Shown here: positions 61,836 through 64,000 of the stretch, piece after piece
How the letters are laid out: every line of letters starts with the position of its first letter
How positions within the stretch are numbered: the first letter of the stretch is position 1
Source of the DNA: Oegoconia quadripuncta
Taxonomy: Eukaryota > Arthropoda > Insecta > Lepidoptera > Autostichidae
Assembly: GCA_949316235.1 (NCBI GenBank)
Contig: OX438749.1
Coordinates: 6,032,914 to 6,096,913, forward strand
Length of the DNA stretch: 64,000 nucleotides
Direction: 5' to 3'
The notes under the pieces: generated by a model
Databases searched by the model: none
What the model was told of the DNA's origin: nothing
The model's input: only the letters and a program-made list of their open reading frames with translations
Program-made: the position numbers and the translations under genes

Positions 61836-63154
61836 CTACTCTGTGTAAAAAGTATCGGGAATATGTCAATAAAAAGACCCGCGTAAAAGAGGTCGTTCTA
61901 ATTTTTTTACTGCATGTTGGTAGCACTGTACTGATTTAGCGCGCAAAATTTGAGCGGGATCTGTCATTTAATTTGTTTTAAACTACACTTTTTGTTGGTC
62001 ATAGTTTTGAGTCCTCGGCGATTTTTACAATGGAAAATATTGTTGAACAAAGAGTGTGCCTTAAATTTTGTGTTTCAAATGATATTTCATGTGGTGAATC
62101 ACTAAAAATGTTGCGAAATACCTACGGTGAATCGTGTATATCGAAAACAAGGGCTTATGAATGGTATAAGGCTTTTAAAGAAGGCCGAGAAGTAGTAGTA
62201 GACTTGCCTCGTTCTGGTAGACCTTCAACCGCTACGACCAAAGAAAACATCGACAGAATCAAGAAGCTAGTGCTCGAAAATCGACGTATGAGTCTGAGAG
62301 AGTTGGCTAGTGAGGTGAACATATCTTTTAAGTCCGTCCACAACATTCTCATTGACATTTTAGGCATGAAACGCGTCGCCGCTCGACTAGTTCCAAAAGA
62401 GCTCAATTTTGTTCAAAAAGCGCAGCGAAAGCATGTCGCTGAAGACATGGTTTCCCGAGCTTCTACGGATCCGACCTTTATGAAACGTATAATAACTGGC
62501 GACGAGACATGGGTTTATGAGTACGACATGCAAACAAGCCAACAGTCTTCAGAATGGCGTCTCGAAAACGAGCCGAAACCCAAAAAACCGCGGCAAAGTC
62601 GCTCCAAAATCAAGGTGATGCTGACAGTTTTTTTTGACTACCGTGGTGTGGTTCACTCCGAATTCCTTCCAGAGGGAGAAACAGTGAATAAAGAATATTA
62701 TTTAGGCGTCATGAAGCGTTTGCGTGAGAGTATCCGCCGAAAACGTCCAGATTTGTGGCAACACAACTCATGGATGCTGCACCATGATAATGCACCATCA
62801 CACACAGCCATTATAGTGAAAGAGTTTTTAGCGAAAAATTCAACAAAAGTTCTCGACCAAGCACCGTATTCACCTGATATGGATCCGTCTGACTTTTTTT
62901 TATTTCCCAAGTTAAAATTACCACTTCGAGGAAAACGTTTTGAGTCGATAGAAGCCATAAAAGAAAATTCGCTGAATGAGCTAAAGGCCATACCGCAAAT
63001 AGCCTATGAAAAATGTATGGAAGACTGGGTGAAGCGGTGGAGATGTTGTATTGCAAGCGATGGGGCCTACTTTGAAGGCGATAAAATAAATTTAGATGAA
63101 TAATTTGTATTTTTTGTTTTATTGACAAATTCCCGATACTTAGTACACTGAATG
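61836..63154 (+). mobile_element. Complete mariner element (1319 bp)
   Basis: Left end from 61836 includes GTGTAAAAAGTATCGGGAAT, and the right end (complement of 63116-63154) includes GTGTACTAAGTATCGGGAAT. Over the 32 core bases I count three mismatches; the outermost bases align with one gap. TA lies outside at 61834-61835 and 63155-63156. The length is in the usual range for mariner elements (about 1.3 kb). It holds one intact transposase gene and little else. The surrounding DNA is an older LINE fragment. Confidence 0.85.
62030..63103 (+). CDS. Mariner transposase, intact, 357 aa
   Basis: Cut-and-paste transposase of the IS630-Tc1-mariner superfamily, acting in the nucleus on its own terminal repeats. 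Residues 1-115 form the paired helix-turn-helix DNA-binding part (KTRAYEWYKAFKEGRE, linker GRPSTATT at 64-71, second helix-turn-helix at about 85-112). LVPKEL (120-125) stands where the mariner WVPHEL motif is expected. Catalytic residues: D158 in ITGDETW, D253 in HHDNAPSH, D288 in SPDMDPSD; D253 and D288 have 34 residues between them, the DD34D mariner signature. The third motif reads YSPDMDPSD, where mariners usually have YSPDLAP, a possible defect. The ATG at 62030 is the first in frame and gives the usual family length (about 340-360 aa). No frameshift or stop. The three antisense frames are shadows. Confidence 0.93.
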   Translation: MENIVEQRVCLKFCVSNDISCGESLKMLRNTYGESCISKTRAYEWYKAFKEGREVVVDLPRSGRPSTATTKENIDRIKKLVLENRRMSLRELASEVNISFKSVHNILIDILGMKRVAARLVPKELNFVQKAQRKHVAEDMVSRASTDPTFMKRIITGDETWVYEYDMQTSQQSSEWRLENEPKPKKPRQSRSKIKVMLTVFFDYRGVVHSEFLPEGETVNKEYYLGVMKRLRESIRRKRPDLWQHNSWMLHHDNAPSHTAIIVKEFLAKNSTKVLDQAPYSPDMDPSDFFLFPKLKLPLRGKRFESIEAIKENSLNELKAIPQIAYEKCMEDWVKRWRCCIASDGAYFEGDKINLDE

Positions 63155-63156
63155 TA

Positions 63157-63475
63157 TTATCTAGATAGTCAAAAAATGTTAAAATAGCCCTTGGCACATG
63201 GTTTCCGGCAAATTGTGGTTTTTTATTTAAAGGCAAATTTTGAATATCTACATTACATTGTACTTTGAATGACTTAATACGCAGACAAACAAAACCACGG
63301 CGAAACTTCTTTTAAGAAATCCAAGAATGAATTTGTACACTCTGATATTCATAATCAGATTATCTTCAATAAATGAAAATTGAAAAATATCGTACGTCAA
63401 AAAACCTTTCTTCATACATCTGAAATCGTCAATTGACGTAACAACTTTACTATTGCTCAGAGAAGAATGAGTATG
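63157..63475 (-). mobile_element. LINE fragments right of the mariner
   Basis: 63215-63260 ('tatttaaaggcaaattttgaatatctacattacattg') matches the NLPLNKF-coding end of jockey-type copies on the minus strand. 63450-63480 has 'attgctcagagaagaatgag'. Several breaks. Confidence 0.45.
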
Positions 63476-63765
63476 AGCAAAGTCAAGATTAATGCATACT
63501 AAGGTAATAATGGTATTTTATTTAAGTAAGGAGGAAACAGGTTTAGTCTTCACAAGAAAAAGAGATAATGTACCTATTTAAGCAAAACTAGTACTTAATT
63601 GTCTTAGTTTTATAAGTTTTATCCGAATGAGACATTCAATTAGTGGAGATGAAGCAAATATACATATACATATACTATAAGTAAATGAAAGCGTTAAAAT
63701 AAATAAAATAAATATAGCAAGTTAATATTTGCTCAATTTAACTGATACACTTCTCGCCGAAAATT
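63476..63765. other. Unassigned, AT-rich
   Basis: Nothing recognised. Confidence 0.4.
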
Positions 63766-64000
63766 AAATTTCCATCCACATCACCTGGATGAGTGGAAAT
63801 CTACCACTGTACGTTTCTCAAGAAACTTCTTACCACGTACGACCACCCTGTGGAACGGACTTCCGGCAGCGGTATTCCCGAACGAGTACGACATTGGAAC
63901 CTTCAAGAAACGAGCCTACACCTTCCTCAAAGGCCGGCAACGCATCTCTGACCCTTTTGGTGTTGCGGGTGTCCATGGGCGGCGGTGATTGCTTTCCATC
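63766..64000 (+). mobile_element. LINE type E2 C-terminal end, cut by the window edge
   Basis: Encodes [58 protein letters not shown], then the UTR 'gtccatgggcggcggtgattgctttccatc'. Same tail as 56591-56887. The rest of the UTR lies outside the window. Confidence 0.75.

Noticed and set aside
62811..63236. 141-codon minus ORF (and those at 62155 and 62698)
   Set aside because: Antisense shadows of the mariner transposase gene.

Overview
This window looks like AT-rich insect nuclear DNA, most probably from a butterfly or moth. The evidence is the dense nest of small retroelements with tRNA-like heads, jockey/CR1-like and RTE-like LINE 3' ends ending in short tandem tails, dispersed repeats of the 'taatattataaatgcgaaagtttg' type, and Tc1/mariner and Harbinger-like DNA elements. 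The order is inferred from repeat style, not from a host protein. There is no bacterial-type gene organisation and no operon, and I see no CRISPR array, rRNA gene or convincing free-standing tRNA gene.

Host coding sequence is nearly absent. The best candidates are two short minus-strand internal exons, 50821-50958 and 19821-20008. Each has one open frame, a pyrimidine-rich acceptor and a GTGAGY donor, and their phases join exactly (AG + G = Arg). If they belong to one gene, transcribed right to left, then 20009-50820 is a 30.8 kb intron and most of the window is intron or flank of that gene. The predicted segment is Ser/Arg-rich, probably disordered, with basophilic kinase-type sites. I do not recognise the protein.

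The only intact long gene is a mariner transposase at 62030-63103 (357 aa, D158/D253/D288, DD34D), in a 1319 bp element (61836-63154) with imperfect terminal inverted repeats and TA flanks. It sits inside an older LINE fragment.

The rest is layered mobile DNA. 0-15 kb: SINE families A, B and C, Harbinger-like MITEs with TTA flanks, a GTCGCAGTTTCGTACTGCC-type minisatellite at 5.35-5.8 kb, hairpin MITEs, and a LINE C-terminal coding remnant at 14.9 kb. 15-30 kb: SINE-B copies, a 430 bp MITE, a LINE remnant at 21.5-22 kb, a pentanucleotide array at 25.4 kb and palindromic MITEs at 27.9 and 29.6 kb. 30-45 kb: a MITE with CAGGGTGTCCC ends, LINE tails, SINE-B copies, an RTE remnant at 37.5 kb and short exon-like ORFs near 40.6, 41.2 and 43.9 kb. 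45-64 kb: more SINEs and LINE tails, an 830 bp fold-back element (56940-57769) with apparently identical 268 bp arms, and the mariner. Many copies are nested, so relative insertion ages can be read directly.
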